Counted from the stretch's first letter, positions 8,592-17,904 are shown. The stretch: 64,000 nt of DNA from an uncultured Sulfitobacter sp. (GCA_913060815.1 CAJXSZ010000005.1:104787-168786); one strand, 5' to 3'. Translations and numbers: made by a program. Notes: a model not told the origin generated them from the sequence alone.

Positions 8592-9328
8592 CCGCGGTTG
8601 TTCAGGTCCGCGATGGGTGGTTCACCGTCTTCCAAGGCTTTGCCATTCGGATAGACCAAGCCAGCCGATATCACCAATTTTGCCGAATCCTCGACTGTCA
8701 TGTCGAGCGTGATCACGTCGCGTTTGGGAACAAACAGCAAGAAGCCCGAAGTGGGGTTCGGCGTGGTCGGCAGGAAGATCGACATCATATCGCCCGTATC
8801 GTCGGTCTTTGCCGCGATTTCACCCTTCGCTTCGGTCGAGACGAAACCGATCGCCCAAATCCCCTTGCGCGGATATTCGATCAGGCAGGCTGTCTCGAAG
8901 CTGCGCTCGTTTTGCGCGAAAATCGTTTCCGAGATTTGTTTGATCCCCGAATAGATTGAGCGCACGACGGGTGTGCGCTCCACCAGACTTTCTGCAAAGC
9001 GGATGAAGGAGCGGCCAATAATCCCTTTCGCCAGCCAACCCACAAAAACAGTGAAGATCAGAAAAATCACCACACCGATGCCGCGCACATTGATCTGTGC
9101 CAGCGGATCAAGACCCAGCAAGTCCTGAATAAGGCGGTCCGGATGGTAGGTTTGCGGCACGAGCGGCAAAACGAAACCGTCGATCCAGCCGACAACGCTC
9201 CAGATGAGCCAGATCGTCAGGCCGACGGGTGCGATCACAACTAGACCCGTTAGGAAATTTCCGCGTATACGGCTCAAAAGACCGCGTCTGGGCGGTTGAA
9301 CCGGATCGTGGTCAAAGGGCGTGTTCAT
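8588..9328 (-). CDS. DUF502 family membrane protein
   Basis: A 246-residue protein with two hydrophobic segments, roughly residues 24-50 (GLVVIAPVGLTIWLIWSV) and 82-105 (GVVIFLIFTVFVGWLAKG), then a soluble domain containing RTPVVRSIYSGIKQ and GFLLFVPKRDVI, both characteristic of DUF502. Function is not established; related plant proteins (COV1 type) act in membrane trafficking or patterning. It converges on the patatin gene. Confidence 0.88.
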   Translation of the reverse strand: MNTPFDHDPVQPPRRGLLSRIRGNFLTGLVVIAPVGLTIWLIWSVVGWIDGFVLPLVPQTYHPDRLIQDLLGLDPLAQINVRGIGVVIFLIFTVFVGWLAKGIIGRSFIRFAESLVERTPVVRSIYSGIKQISETIFAQNERSFETACLIEYPRKGIWAIGFVSTEAKGEIAAKTDDTGDMMSIFLPTTPNPTSGFLLFVPKRDVITLDMTVEDSAKLVISAGLVYPNGKALEDGEPPIADLNNRG

Positions 9329-9412
9329 GGGTAGCGGGTATCCGACAAGTAAAATATCAAACTACAGCTAAGCCTTGGCTTGCATAGCTACAATGGGTCG
9401 CTGTCGTCTAAT

Positions 9413-10324
9413 CTATGCCTTCTTGCCCAATTCTAGGGCAATTTCGGCGGCCAGACGGGCATTGTTGCGCACAAGCGCGATATTCGCCTCAAGAGAACGG
9501 CCTTCGGTCAACTCGAAGATACGTTGCAACAGGTAGGGCGTGACCGCTTTTCCGGTAATGCCTGCGCGCTCCGAATCTGCTTGGGCGGTGGCGATGATCG
9601 GGGCCAGCTCGGCGCTCGGGATCTCCGCTTCGGCAGGGATCGGGTTGGCGACCAGTTGCCCCCCTGTAAGGCCCAATTCACCACGCATGCGATGTGCGGC
9701 TGCGATTTGGGCCGCGTTATCCATACGCAAGGGCGCCTTGAGTTTCGATCCACGCGACCAGAAAGCGGGAAACGCGTCTTGGCCATAGGCAATTACAGGG
9801 ACGCCTTGCGTCTCGAGCACTTCGAGGGTTTTTGCCACATCGAGGATCGCTTTTGCACCCGCTGCGACAACTGTAACGGCAGTTTGCGCAAGCTCCATCA
9901 GATCGGCGGAGATATCGAAGCTGTCTTCAGCCCCTTTATGCACGCCGCCAATGCCGCCAGTGGCAAAGACATGAATGCCTGCAATCTGTGCGGCAATCAT
10001 GGTTGCGGCAACAGTCGTTGCACCGGTGCCGCCTGTGGCGATGCAAGCGGCCATATCGGCACGGCTCAGTTTGGCCACACCTTTGGCCTGCGCCAGTTTC
10101 GAAAGCTGGTCATCGTCCAATCCGATGTGCAGCGTGCCCTCCATCACTGCCATTGTGGCAGGGACGGCACCCGCATCGCGAATATCCTGCTCGACCTGAC
10201 GGGCCAGCTCGATGTTCTGCGGAAAAGGCATGCCGTGGGTGATGATTGTGCTTTCGAGTGCGACGATCGCGGCCCCGTTGGCACGTGCTTCGGTCACTTC
10301 GGCGGAGTAGGTGATGGGGATCAT
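9413..10324 (-). CDS. psuG: Pseudouridine-5'-phosphate glycosidase
   Basis: A 303-residue PsuG enzyme, which splits pseudouridine 5'-phosphate into uracil and ribose 5-phosphate (working reversibly). The family signature ALESTIITHGMPFPQN is at about 24-39; TGGTGATTVAATM and FATGGIGGVHKGAEDSFDIS provide the Mn2+ and substrate loop; YGQDAFPAFWSRGSK is also typical. Start overlaps the psuK stop by 4 bases (10321-10324), so the two are translationally coupled in the order psuK-psuG. Together they form the complete pseudouridine breakdown route. Confidence 0.95.
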   Translation of the reverse strand: MIPITYSAEVTEARANGAAIVALESTIITHGMPFPQNIELARQVEQDIRDAGAVPATMAVMEGTLHIGLDDDQLSKLAQAKGVAKLSRADMAACIATGGTGATTVAATMIAAQIAGIHVFATGGIGGVHKGAEDSFDISADLMELAQTAVTVVAAGAKAILDVAKTLEVLETQGVPVIAYGQDAFPAFWSRGSKLKAPLRMDNAAQIAAAHRMRGELGLTGGQLVANPIPAEAEIPSAELAPIIATAQADSERAGITGKAVTPYLLQRIFELTEGRSLEANIALVRNNARLAAEIALELGKKA

Positions 10325-11214
10325 ATCGTTGTCTTTCCAGATACGTAGAGGGCGGCGGCAGCGAGCGCCTGTTCAAGTGCATCCCCAGCGGACGCACCTC
10401 GTAATTCTGCCGCAACATGGGCGGCCATAAAGGTATCACCAGCGCCCGTGACACGGGTGACATCGACAAGTGGCGGTGTTTGGCTGAGCAGCGTATCGCC
10501 TGATGCGAAGCTTGCAGGATTGCCACCGTCCGTCACAACGGCGCGGGCAGCCCCACGCGCAGAAAGGGTTTGTGCGGCATCGAGAGAAGTGTCGAATTTG
10601 GTCTGGCACAACAGACCTGCCTCCTCGATGTTCACATAGATCGTGCCGCGACCCGTTTCCAAGAACGGCAAAAGACGCAGCGCTTTTCCAGGTGAAGCGG
10701 GGGCAACCCGCAAATCCGCGCGCGCCAATAGAGGGCTGCGTGCCATTTCCGAGAGCAGATCAACCGTCAAATTACCATCAAGCGCCACAGTCCCCTCGAA
10801 GCTCTCGGTGATTGCGGCCAGAGGCTCAAGTATCTTTGCACCCGCAGCCTCCAGTGAGTGTGCGTCTGCAATGGCTGCAATCAGGCCATTCGAGGCTTCT
10901 ACAGCCATATATTGGTCGGTGGGCAAATCCGCCGAGCGATAGACCATATCCGTGTGCACGCCGCGTGCCGCACAAGCACTGATCAGCGCATGGCCTTCGA
11001 CATCAAGCCCAACAGCACTCAGCAAAGAGGGCGCGAGCCCGAAACGGCGCAGAGCCATCGCGATATTGAGGGCGACGCCCCCTGGCACACGGGTGATACG
11101 GCCCGGCATATCGCCGCCTTCGTGCATCGGATTTGCACAGCGGCCGATAACATCCCACAGGACGGAGCCTATGCAAATCAGATCTGGCAAAATGGGTTCA
11201 GGGGCTTGGGTCAT
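10321..11214 (-). CDS. psuK: PfkB-family carbohydrate kinase, pseudouridine kinase
   Basis: A 297-residue ribokinase-like enzyme. PGGVALNIAMALRRFG near the N-terminus is PfkB signature 1, and DVTRVTGAGDTFMAA near residue 260 is signature 2 with the GAGD anion hole and catalytic Asp. The tight coupling to psuG identifies it as the kinase that phosphorylates pseudouridine at the 5' position. The ATG at 11214 is chosen from homologous length; an in-frame extension to 11304 reads into low-quality sequence overlapping the DUF4198 gene. Confidence 0.88.
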   Translation of the reverse strand: MTQAPEPILPDLICIGSVLWDVIGRCANPMHEGGDMPGRITRVPGGVALNIAMALRRFGLAPSLLSAVGLDVEGHALISACAARGVHTDMVYRSADLPTDQYMAVEASNGLIAAIADAHSLEAAGAKILEPLAAITESFEGTVALDGNLTVDLLSEMARSPLLARADLRVAPASPGKALRLLPFLETGRGTIYVNIEEAGLLCQTKFDTSLDAAQTLSARGAARAVVTDGGNPASFASGDTLLSQTPPLVDVTRVTGAGDTFMAAHVAAELRGASAGDALEQALAAAALYVSGKTTI

Positions 11215-11267
11215 ATTTGCGTTTTGGCCCGTGCGGCTGCTGTGTGCAACCCGAATACCTGAAGCCG

Positions 11268-12086
11268 TTAGCGTTGAGGCACCGCAAAAGTCATAGATGC
11301 CCAAAGTGTCTCCCAGACCGGACCTTCGGCAACTGTCGTTGCGTCGGCCGCAGGGCGGAGCACGACGGCATCGAGCAGATACTCCATCCCTGCTTCGACA
11401 GGAATCGCGGCGCGCCCCTGATCGCCTGTGCGCACGATTGTAACCTCGACCATGTCCTCTTCATCACGGGCATAGACCTCGATCTGTGCATTTGCACGTG
11501 GAGCGTCATTATACAGCAGTTCTACATCCAGCACGCCGTCAAAATCGGCGGCGTAGGGGTTGTCGAGCGCTACAAATTCTGTGGCCAGCCCCAGCGCACG
11601 GTCCGCGCCTTGGCCTGTTCCCACTGCAATCAGGGATTTGGAATGGCGGGTGTAGGTCTCCTTAAAGCCCTCTTTGTCCCAGCCGCGCGCGGTATGGGTT
11701 GCCTCGGCCTCGCTGAAATCCTTGTGCGCCACAAACTTCATAAATTTGGGCCAGTCTTTGTAGGTTATGACGGCGGGAGCGGCCTCATGCGCTAATATCA
11801 TCAGCCCGTTTTGCTGGGGCGCGGGCAGCTGGATCGCGGGGCGGTCGCCCATACGGCCCTCGATCGGGGCTGTCGTGTCTCCGATCGTGGCTTCAATACG
11901 TGTCGTCGTGCGCTCGAAATACGACTGCTGCGATCCTTTGAACAATTCGCCATTTCGCAAGTCGGCGGCAATGGGCGCATCGCTTTTCACTTGAAACTCC
12001 AGTGGATCAATCCAGAATTCATGGGACAGGGCTGGTGCCGTGTGGAGCGACAAAAATAACAAAGCGACCAAATTGGGGAATTTCAT
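11268..12086 (-). CDS. DUF4198 domain-containing secreted protein
   Basis: A 272-residue periplasmic protein. A signal peptide (MKFPNLVALLFLSLHTAPALSHEF, cleavage near ALS-HE) is followed by the DUF4198 fold: HEFWIDPLEFQVKSD, AHEAAPAVITYKDWPKF, and a C-terminal GMEYLLDAVVLRP. DUF4198 proteins are linked to nickel/cobalt uptake gene sets. The mature protein begins with a His-Glu pair, a possible metal ligand. Its ATG (minus strand, 12086-12084) shares the CATG palindrome with the start of the divergent HupE-like gene. AAAAAGGA lies 10 bases upstream of the start, supporting this choice although it lies in the other gene's coding sequence. Confidence 0.82.
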   Translation of the reverse strand: MKFPNLVALLFLSLHTAPALSHEFWIDPLEFQVKSDAPIAADLRNGELFKGSQQSYFERTTTRIEATIGDTTAPIEGRMGDRPAIQLPAPQQNGLMILAHEAAPAVITYKDWPKFMKFVAHKDFSEAEATHTARGWDKEGFKETYTRHSKSLIAVGTGQGADRALGLATEFVALDNPYAADFDGVLDVELLYNDAPRANAQIEVYARDEEDMVEVTIVRTGDQGRAAIPVEAGMEYLLDAVVLRPAADATTVAEGPVWETLWASMTFAVPQR

Positions 12087-13254
12087 GAGACGGCAATCCT
12101 TTTTTCTACTGATCAAGCTGGCACTGGTGCTGCTATTGTCAAGCAATCCTGCACAGGCACATGAGGTTGTCCCTACAATCGCAGATGTGGCAGTTGTGGA
12201 GGACAGTGCCAAGCTTCATCTGAGCATCAACCTTGATGCGTTCTTGGCGGAGGTTGATCTTGGTGCTGTCGATAACACGGATGAGGCACCCCAGGCACGT
12301 GAATATGATACCCTGCGCGCGCTGTCCGCAGATGCTCTGGCCGATCGTGCGCCCGAGCTACTGGAGCAGTGGAACGCTCTTCCTGTACTGAGCGTCGACG
12401 GCACGCCTTTGATCTTACAGACCGAAGCTCTTTCTGTGCCCGCAGACATAGATCCCGAACTGCCCCGCATCGCCGAATGGTCGCTTGTTGCGGATATGCC
12501 CGCAGGCGCCGCCATCACGGTTGCATGGCCAGAAGGTGGCGGCGATCTGATCGTCCGCCAGCAGGGCGTTGAAGCTCCTTTTACAGGTCTGGTAAGCGGC
12601 GGCGGCGTAAGCCCGCCGATCTCGCTTGGCGGTGGAGACCAGATGACAGGTTGGCAGAGCTTCGTAGCCTATATCCCCGTGGGTTTTGACCACATCCTGC
12701 CGAAAGGCCTTGATCACATCCTGTTTGTGATGGGGCTTTTCTTTTTGTCCACGAAGCTGGGGCCGCTTATCTGGCAAGTGTCTGCGTTTACTCTCGCGCA
12801 CACCGTGACACTGGCGCTTGGCGCGCTGGGTTTGGTCAACGTACCGGGAAGCATTGTAGAGCCGCTGATTGCGGCCTCCATCGTATATGTCGCGGTCGAG
12901 AATATCTTTGCCCGCGGTCTTACCAAATCACGGCCATTCATCATCTTTGGCCTTGGCCTGTTGCACGGGTTGGGCTTCGCTTCCGTGCTGGGCGCTTTCG
13001 GCTTGCCCGAAGATCAATTCATTCCTGCGCTTATCGGGTTCAACGTCGGCGTCGAGGTGGGTCAGCTCACAGTGATTGCAATGGCCTTTGCACTCATCTG
13101 GTTGGCCGTTCTGGCTGCGCGTCAGGGGAGGCTGACGGGCGTTGAGGAAATGGTGACGGAATACCCTGTGATGTTCCGCGCCCTGTCGATGACAGGATCG
13201 CTTATCATCGCCATTATCGGCGTCTATTGGGTGATCGAGCGGACGTTGCTGTAA
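12085..13254 (+). CDS. HupE/UreJ-type membrane protein, putative metal transporter
   Basis: A 389-residue protein: signal peptide (LIKLALVLLLSSNPAQA-HE), a periplasmic N-terminal domain of about 160 residues, and a C-terminal HupE/UreJ_2 membrane domain with about six helices. Conserved histidine clusters include FDHILPKGLDHILFVMG, FTLAHTVTLALG and LGLLHGLGFASVLG, which in the family carry Ni2+ or Co2+. Start at 12085 has GGGGA 6 bases upstream. It shares its start palindrome with the divergent DUF4198 gene; both are secreted or membrane proteins of metal-uptake type and probably function together. Substrate metal is not determined by sequence. Confidence 0.82.
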   Translation: MRRQSFFLLIKLALVLLLSSNPAQAHEVVPTIADVAVVEDSAKLHLSINLDAFLAEVDLGAVDNTDEAPQAREYDTLRALSADALADRAPELLEQWNALPVLSVDGTPLILQTEALSVPADIDPELPRIAEWSLVADMPAGAAITVAWPEGGGDLIVRQQGVEAPFTGLVSGGGVSPPISLGGGDQMTGWQSFVAYIPVGFDHILPKGLDHILFVMGLFFLSTKLGPLIWQVSAFTLAHTVTLALGALGLVNVPGSIVEPLIAASIVYVAVENIFARGLTKSRPFIIFGLGLLHGLGFASVLGAFGLPEDQFIPALIGFNVGVEVGQLTVIAMAFALIWLAVLAARQGRLTGVEEMVTEYPVMFRALSMTGSLIIAIIGVYWVIERTLL

Positions 13255-13258
13255 CGCC

Positions 13259-13882
13259 TTAGCGGGTTGCAGACCAAAGTGTGGTCAGGGCGGCAACTGG
13301 ATCGTCCTGACCCCAAATTTCGTCTCCGATACCGAAAAAGTCGGTCACGGGAGCGAGCTTTGCAATCATCGCGGAATCGAGCTGACCTTCGGCCACGCAT
13401 GGCACTTCGATTACGTCCGACCACCACTGGAACATATCCATTTCTGCAATCTCGCCGTCAAACAGAGCCGTGGGTTGGACTGGGCCGAAAGACACGTAAT
13501 CTGCGCCTGCTTCGCCTGCGGTCATCCCGTCGTGCCGCGAGCCTGCGCAGAAACTGCCGACGATTGCGTCAGGGCCAAGCGTGCTACGCGCATGGCGGAC
13601 CGAGCGGGCCGCATCCGACAAATGAACGCCGTCGAGGCCAAGCCGCTCCGCAAGAATCGTATGGTCCTCAATGACCAGCGCCACATCGCGCGCATCCGTC
13701 ACACCGCGAAGCGTATCAGCGGCACGTGACAAGACGTCTTCATCCTTGCTCGACAGTGCAAGGCGCACGCAGGCTGTCGCATGGGAATCCAGCACACGGG
13801 CAAGCGTTTGCGGATAGACTTCAAGGTCAAGCACGCTCGGCGTGATAAGGTAGAGTTGTGGCTGCTCTGGTGCGTCTGTCAT
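13259..13882 (-). CDS. ThiE-like (thiamine phosphate synthase/TenI family) protein
   Basis: A 207-residue TIM-barrel protein of the TMP-TENI family. Recognisable elements are LYLITPSVLD at the N-terminus, GLDGVHLSDAARSVRHARSTLG in the middle and GADYVSFGPVQPT near residue 140. The loop that normally reads TxTK after the GPV motif is replaced by ALFDGEIAEMD, so diphosphate binding may differ and true thiamine phosphate synthase activity is uncertain. ATG 13882 is preceded by GGAGG. No other thiamine genes lie nearby. It ends 4 bases from the convergent HupE-like gene. Confidence 0.7.
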   Translation of the reverse strand: MTDAPEQPQLYLITPSVLDLEVYPQTLARVLDSHATACVRLALSSKDEDVLSRAADTLRGVTDARDVALVIEDHTILAERLGLDGVHLSDAARSVRHARSTLGPDAIVGSFCAGSRHDGMTAGEAGADYVSFGPVQPTALFDGEIAEMDMFQWWSDVIEVPCVAEGQLDSAMIAKLAPVTDFFGIGDEIWGQDDPVAALTTLWSATR

Positions 13883-13999
13883 CTTTACTGTCCTCCAAGG
13901 CGTGGCTGTGGCTTTAGCGTAATCCGCGACAGTTTGGAAAGCCAATTCAGCGCATCACACCATATTGGCAAGGGCAGGGGCGTGGGGTAACACCGCAAT

Positions 14000-14746
14000 A
14001 TGACAGTTGAACACCCCACCGCCCCGAGTTTCGTCCTTGTCCGCCCGCAGATGGGTGAAAACATCGGCGCCGCTGCGCGCGCGATGCTTAATTTCGGGCT
14101 TGAGAATATGCGCATCGTCGCCCCCCGCGATGGCTGGCCAAATCCTGCTGCGGTTGCGATGGCGTCAGGTGCGGGGCGCGTGCTGGACGGTGCAGTTGTT
14201 TCACCTGATCTGCCTGATGCTCTGGGTGATTGCAGTTTCGTTTTCGCCACCACTGCGCGGGACCGCGACCTCACAAAACCAGTCTACACACCTGAGGCTG
14301 CGATGCAGCTTGCTGCTGAAAAGATCGCAAATGGAGAGCGTGTGGCAGTGCTGTTCGGGCCGGAGCGCGCAGGGTTGGAGAACGACGATATATCGCGCGC
14401 CAATGCGATTGTATCGGTGCCGACCAATCCCGATTTCGCCTCCCTTAACCTTGCGCAATGTGTACTGCTGATGGGCTACGAATGGATGCGCTTGCAAAGT
14501 GATCAGGCCCCTGTAGACGCGGCACTTGCGGGGACGCAATGGGCAGAACATGCCGAGATCGAGCATCTGGCAAAGCACTACGAGGACCGGATGGAGGAAG
14601 CAGGCTTCTTCTACCCCGAGCATAAAGCCGCTTCGATGAAGACCAACCTGCGCAATATGTGGAGCCGCCTGCCGCTGACGCGCGCCGATGTGCAAATCCT
14701 GCATGGTACCTTGCGGCAGATGGTCCGCTGGAAGGAACGCGGCTAG
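14000..14746 (+). CDS. trmJ: tRNA/rRNA 2'-O-methyltransferase, TrmJ type (SPOUT family)
   Basis: A 248-residue SpoU-type methyltransferase. VLVRPQMGENIGAAARAMLNFG (residues about 14-34, motif 1 with Asn-Ile-Gly), the FGPERAGLENDDIS motif 2 and the NLAQCVLLMGYEW motif 3 form the SPOUT knot that binds SAM. The length and C-terminal helical extension match TrmJ, which methylates position 32 of tRNA. It is followed 53 bases later by ctaA in the same direction. Confidence 0.85.
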   Translation: MTVEHPTAPSFVLVRPQMGENIGAAARAMLNFGLENMRIVAPRDGWPNPAAVAMASGAGRVLDGAVVSPDLPDALGDCSFVFATTARDRDLTKPVYTPEAAMQLAAEKIANGERVAVLFGPERAGLENDDISRANAIVSVPTNPDFASLNLAQCVLLMGYEWMRLQSDQAPVDAALAGTQWAEHAEIEHLAKHYEDRMEEAGFFYPEHKAASMKTNLRNMWSRLPLTRADVQILHGTLRQMVRWKERG

Positions 14747-14799
14747 ACGACTGGGGCGCAAAGGACTACCTCGAACCTAAGAGGAAGACGGAGAATATC

Positions 14800-15951
14800 A
14801 TGGCTACCAACCGAAAGCTTTTTGAAGACGTAACTGCCGGAACAGCAAAACCCGTTGCCACAAAAGGCGTGATTGATGCAGGGCGCACAGATGCACGCGG
14901 TGCTATCCGCAAATGGCTGTTCATGCTCTTTGGGCTGGTGTTCCTGATGATCCTTGTGGGCGGTGCCACGCGCCTGACCGACAGCGGCCTGAGCATTACC
15001 GAATGGCGGCCTGTCACAGGAGCCGTCCCGCCGCTAAGCGCGGCGGAGTGGGAGTCCGAGTTCGAGCTTTACCGCCAGATCGACGAATACCAGCTTCAGA
15101 ACAAAGGCATGACCCTCGCCGAATTCAAGGTCATCTATTGGTGGGAATGGGGGCATCGCCAGTTGGGCCGCGTGATCGGGCTTGTCTGGTTTATCGGCTT
15201 TGCGTGGTTTGCGCTGCGCCGTCAGATCCCTACAGGCTGGACACCACGTTTGCTGCTTTTGGGCGGCTTGGGCGGTCTGCAAGGGGCGATCGGCTGGTGG
15301 ATGGTGGCCTCTGGTGTGACTGTAGGCGAGGGGATGCTGGATGTTGCGAGCTACCGCCTTGCGACCCATCTGGGGCTGGCCTTTGTCATCCTTGGTTTCA
15401 TCACATGGTACGCGCTGCTGTTGGGGCGGCCAGAACGCGACCTGATGCAAGCGCGCCGCAGCGCGGACGCGGGCCTCAGCAAACGTGCCACGGGCTTGAT
15501 GCACTTCACGCTGCTGCAAATCCTTATTGGTGCGCTGGTCGCAGGGATCGACGCAGGCCGCACCTACAACGACTGGCCGCTCATGGCGGGGGCTTTCCTG
15601 CCACCGTTTCCCTTCGAGCTTGAGCCCGTTTGGCGCAATTTCTTCGAAAACGCTGGGCTGGTGCAGTTCATCCACCGCATTACGGCCTATCTGCTCTTTG
15701 CCTACGGTCTGTTTGTCTGGCTGCAGGGGCGCAAATCCGCGCATTCTGCAACACGCTTTGCCTTTAATGCCGTCATGGCAGTCCTGCTGCTACAGGTCGT
15801 CTGGGGCGTGATCACCGTGCTTTATGGCGCACCCGTTCACATCGCCCTTGTGCACCAAGGGCTGGCCGTGGTCCTGTGGGTTCTGATCCTGCGGGCCCGC
15901 CATCTGGCGATGTATCCGCAGACCGACAGCATCCGAGGAGCGACTGCATGA
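14800..15951 (+). CDS. ctaA: Heme A synthase
   Basis: A 383-residue multispanning membrane protein of the COX15/CtaA family (type 2), which oxidises heme O to heme A for aa3-type cytochrome oxidase. Signature GGATRLTDSGLSITEW is at about 48-63; heme-ligand histidines lie in EWGHRQLGR, ATHLGLAF, FIHRITAY and LVHQGLAV. About eight helices are visible. Start 14800 has GGAG upstream at proper distance; the in-frame extension back to 14659 overlaps trmJ and is rejected. Its stop overlaps the ATG of the M32 gene (ATGA). Confidence 0.93.
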   Translation: MATNRKLFEDVTAGTAKPVATKGVIDAGRTDARGAIRKWLFMLFGLVFLMILVGGATRLTDSGLSITEWRPVTGAVPPLSAAEWESEFELYRQIDEYQLQNKGMTLAEFKVIYWWEWGHRQLGRVIGLVWFIGFAWFALRRQIPTGWTPRLLLLGGLGGLQGAIGWWMVASGVTVGEGMLDVASYRLATHLGLAFVILGFITWYALLLGRPERDLMQARRSADAGLSKRATGLMHFTLLQILIGALVAGIDAGRTYNDWPLMAGAFLPPFPFELEPVWRNFFENAGLVQFIHRITAYLLFAYGLFVWLQGRKSAHSATRFAFNAVMAVLLLQVVWGVITVLYGAPVHIALVHQGLAVVLWVLILRARHLAMYPQTDSIRGATA

Positions 15952-17423
15952 CCGCATATGATGATTTGATGGCCTTTACCCGCGACACACAGGCTTTGGG
16001 GCAGGTAGCGGGCCGCTTGGGGTGGGATCAGGAAACGATGATGCCGCGCGGGGCCGCACCACAGCGCGCCGAGGAAATGGCCGCGATGGAGAGCGTGCTG
16101 CACAGCCGCCGCATTGATCCCCGTGTGGGTGACTGGCTGGCGGCGATTGACGACAAAACGCTGGATACCGTGGGCCAAGCCAACATGCGCCACATCCGCC
16201 GCAGTTTCGAGCGCACCAGCAAACTGCCTGCTGCCTTGGCCACCAAACTGGCCAAACTCACCTCCGCAGCGCAAGGCATCTGGGCCGAGGCGCGCGCAGC
16301 TGATGATTTCAAAGCCTTTGCACCAACACTGGCCGAGGTGATCATGCTCAAGCGTGAGGAGGGTCAAGCACTGGCCGCGGGCGGCGACGTGTATGACGCG
16401 ATGCTTGCCGATTATGAGCCGGGCACAACAGGCGCCGATCTTGAAGCGATGTTCGGCTCGATGCGCCCAGTTCTGTCGGATTTGCGTGCCGCCATTCGCG
16501 ATGCATCCCCTGTTTCAAAGCTGGAGGGAACATTCGACGAGGCCGCACAGATGAAACTGACACGGCAGCTGGCCAAAACCTTCGGCTATGACATGTCGCG
16601 GGGGCGTGTGGACAAAGCGGTTCACCCGTTCTCCAGCGGGTCTGGTCTGGACGTTCGTATCACAACGCGCACCAACGAGGCCGATCCCTTCAACTGTTTT
16701 TACTCCACCATCCACGAGGTCGGCCACGCGGCTTATGAACAGAACATCGATGATGCCTATCTTTTGACGCCATTGGGCAGCGGTGTGAGCATGGGCGTTC
16801 ACGAAAGCCAGAGCCGCATTTACGAGAACCAGATCGGCCGCAGCCATGCGTTCACGGGTTGGCTGTTCAGTCAGATGAAAGAGGCGTTTGGCGATATCGG
16901 CGTGGCGGATGCAGACGCATTTTATGCCACCGTCAACCGCGTCGGCGACGGGTTTATCCGCACTGAGGCAGACGAGTTGCAATATAACCTGCACGTGCTG
17001 CTGCGCTTTGATCTGGAGCGCGCATTAATGGCGGGTGATCTGCAAGTAAGCGAGCTTGAGGCCGCATGGAACGACCGTTTCAAAGCGGACTTCGGCTATG
17101 CCGTGGACAAGCCGTCAAACGGCGTGTTGCAGGATGTGCATTGGTCCGTAGGCCTGTTCGGCTACTTCCCGACGTACTCTCTTGGGAATGTCTACGCGGG
17201 CTGTCTTAACGAAGCGATGCGCGCCGCGTTGCCCGATCTGGATGCTGATCTTGCGCAGGGCGACACATCCGCCGCGACAGCCTGGCTGGGCGCAAATGTG
17301 CAAACGCACGGCGGTCTTTATGAACCGCGAGAGGTGATTGAACGCGCTGCGGGGCAAGCACCCAGCGAGGCGCCGTTGCTGACCTATCTTAAAGAAAAGT
17401 TCAGCGGCATTTACGGGCTTTGA
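15948..17423 (+). CDS. Carboxypeptidase of peptidase family M32 (Taq type)
   Basis: A 491-residue zinc carboxypeptidase. The zinc motif IHEVGHAAYEQ (HExxH) sits near residue 260, and the family motifs GWDQETMMPRGA near the N-terminus, VHPFSSGSGLDVRITTR, ESQSRIYENQIGR and GYFPTYSLGN near 400 are all present. Cytoplasmic. Coupled to ctaA by a 4-base overlap and to the next small gene by another 4-base overlap. Confidence 0.93.
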   Translation: MTAYDDLMAFTRDTQALGQVAGRLGWDQETMMPRGAAPQRAEEMAAMESVLHSRRIDPRVGDWLAAIDDKTLDTVGQANMRHIRRSFERTSKLPAALATKLAKLTSAAQGIWAEARAADDFKAFAPTLAEVIMLKREEGQALAAGGDVYDAMLADYEPGTTGADLEAMFGSMRPVLSDLRAAIRDASPVSKLEGTFDEAAQMKLTRQLAKTFGYDMSRGRVDKAVHPFSSGSGLDVRITTRTNEADPFNCFYSTIHEVGHAAYEQNIDDAYLLTPLGSGVSMGVHESQSRIYENQIGRSHAFTGWLFSQMKEAFGDIGVADADAFYATVNRVGDGFIRTEADELQYNLHVLLRFDLERALMAGDLQVSELEAAWNDRFKADFGYAVDKPSNGVLQDVHWSVGLFGYFPTYSLGNVYAGCLNEAMRAALPDLDADLAQGDTSAATAWLGANVQTHGGLYEPREVIERAAGQAPSEAPLLTYLKEKFSGIYGL

Positions 17424-17860
17424 CCGTGTTCTTCAGAAGTCTCTCTGTGGCCATGGTGCTCTGCGCAGGCACGGCCGTGTCAGCAGGGTGCGCGCCACCG
17501 TTGAAGAAATTTCTGTATTGCCAGATCGAAGGCGCTCAGAAAGAGGTTGAGGTTTGCTTTGATGAAAACGCGGCCAGCTACCGCTTTGGTCCGGTTGGAG
17601 GACAGGCGGAACTAGTGCTCAATCGCAGGATTTCGGATGGCGCGCGCTATCATCCGTGGCAAGGAATCGGGCGCAGCATTGCAGAGGCCATCGAATTCGA
17701 CAATCAGGGCTATGTCTATGAAGCGTACGGTGGATTCGACCGACTGACTGGCGCGGATGAGAGTATCGAATCCAGCTTCGGGGGCATTCGTATCTCGAAA
17801 GATGACGTGAAGGTTGCCGAGCTGATTTGTATCCCTAAAACCGTCGAGTGGTCCTACTAG
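17420..17860 (+). CDS. Small secreted hypothetical protein
   Basis: A 146-residue protein starting with TTG that overlaps the M32 stop (TTGA); a GTG at 17426 is an alternative. A signal peptide (LSVAMVLCAGTAVSAG) is evident, cleaved before or near GCAPP. Four cysteines occur in the mature part (GCAPP, LYCQIEG, VCFDEN, LICIPK), suggesting one or two disulfides in the periplasm. I do not recognise a domain. A bidirectional terminator follows at 17905. Confidence 0.65.
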   Translation: MTVFFRSLSVAMVLCAGTAVSAGCAPPLKKFLYCQIEGAQKEVEVCFDENAASYRFGPVGGQAELVLNRRISDGARYHPWQGIGRSIAEAIEFDNQGYVYEAYGGFDRLTGADESIESSFGGIRISKDDVKVAELICIPKTVEWSY

Positions 17861-17904
17861 CCTAAACCAACGGCAACATGGACTTGCACTGCTAGACAAA
17901 ATAG

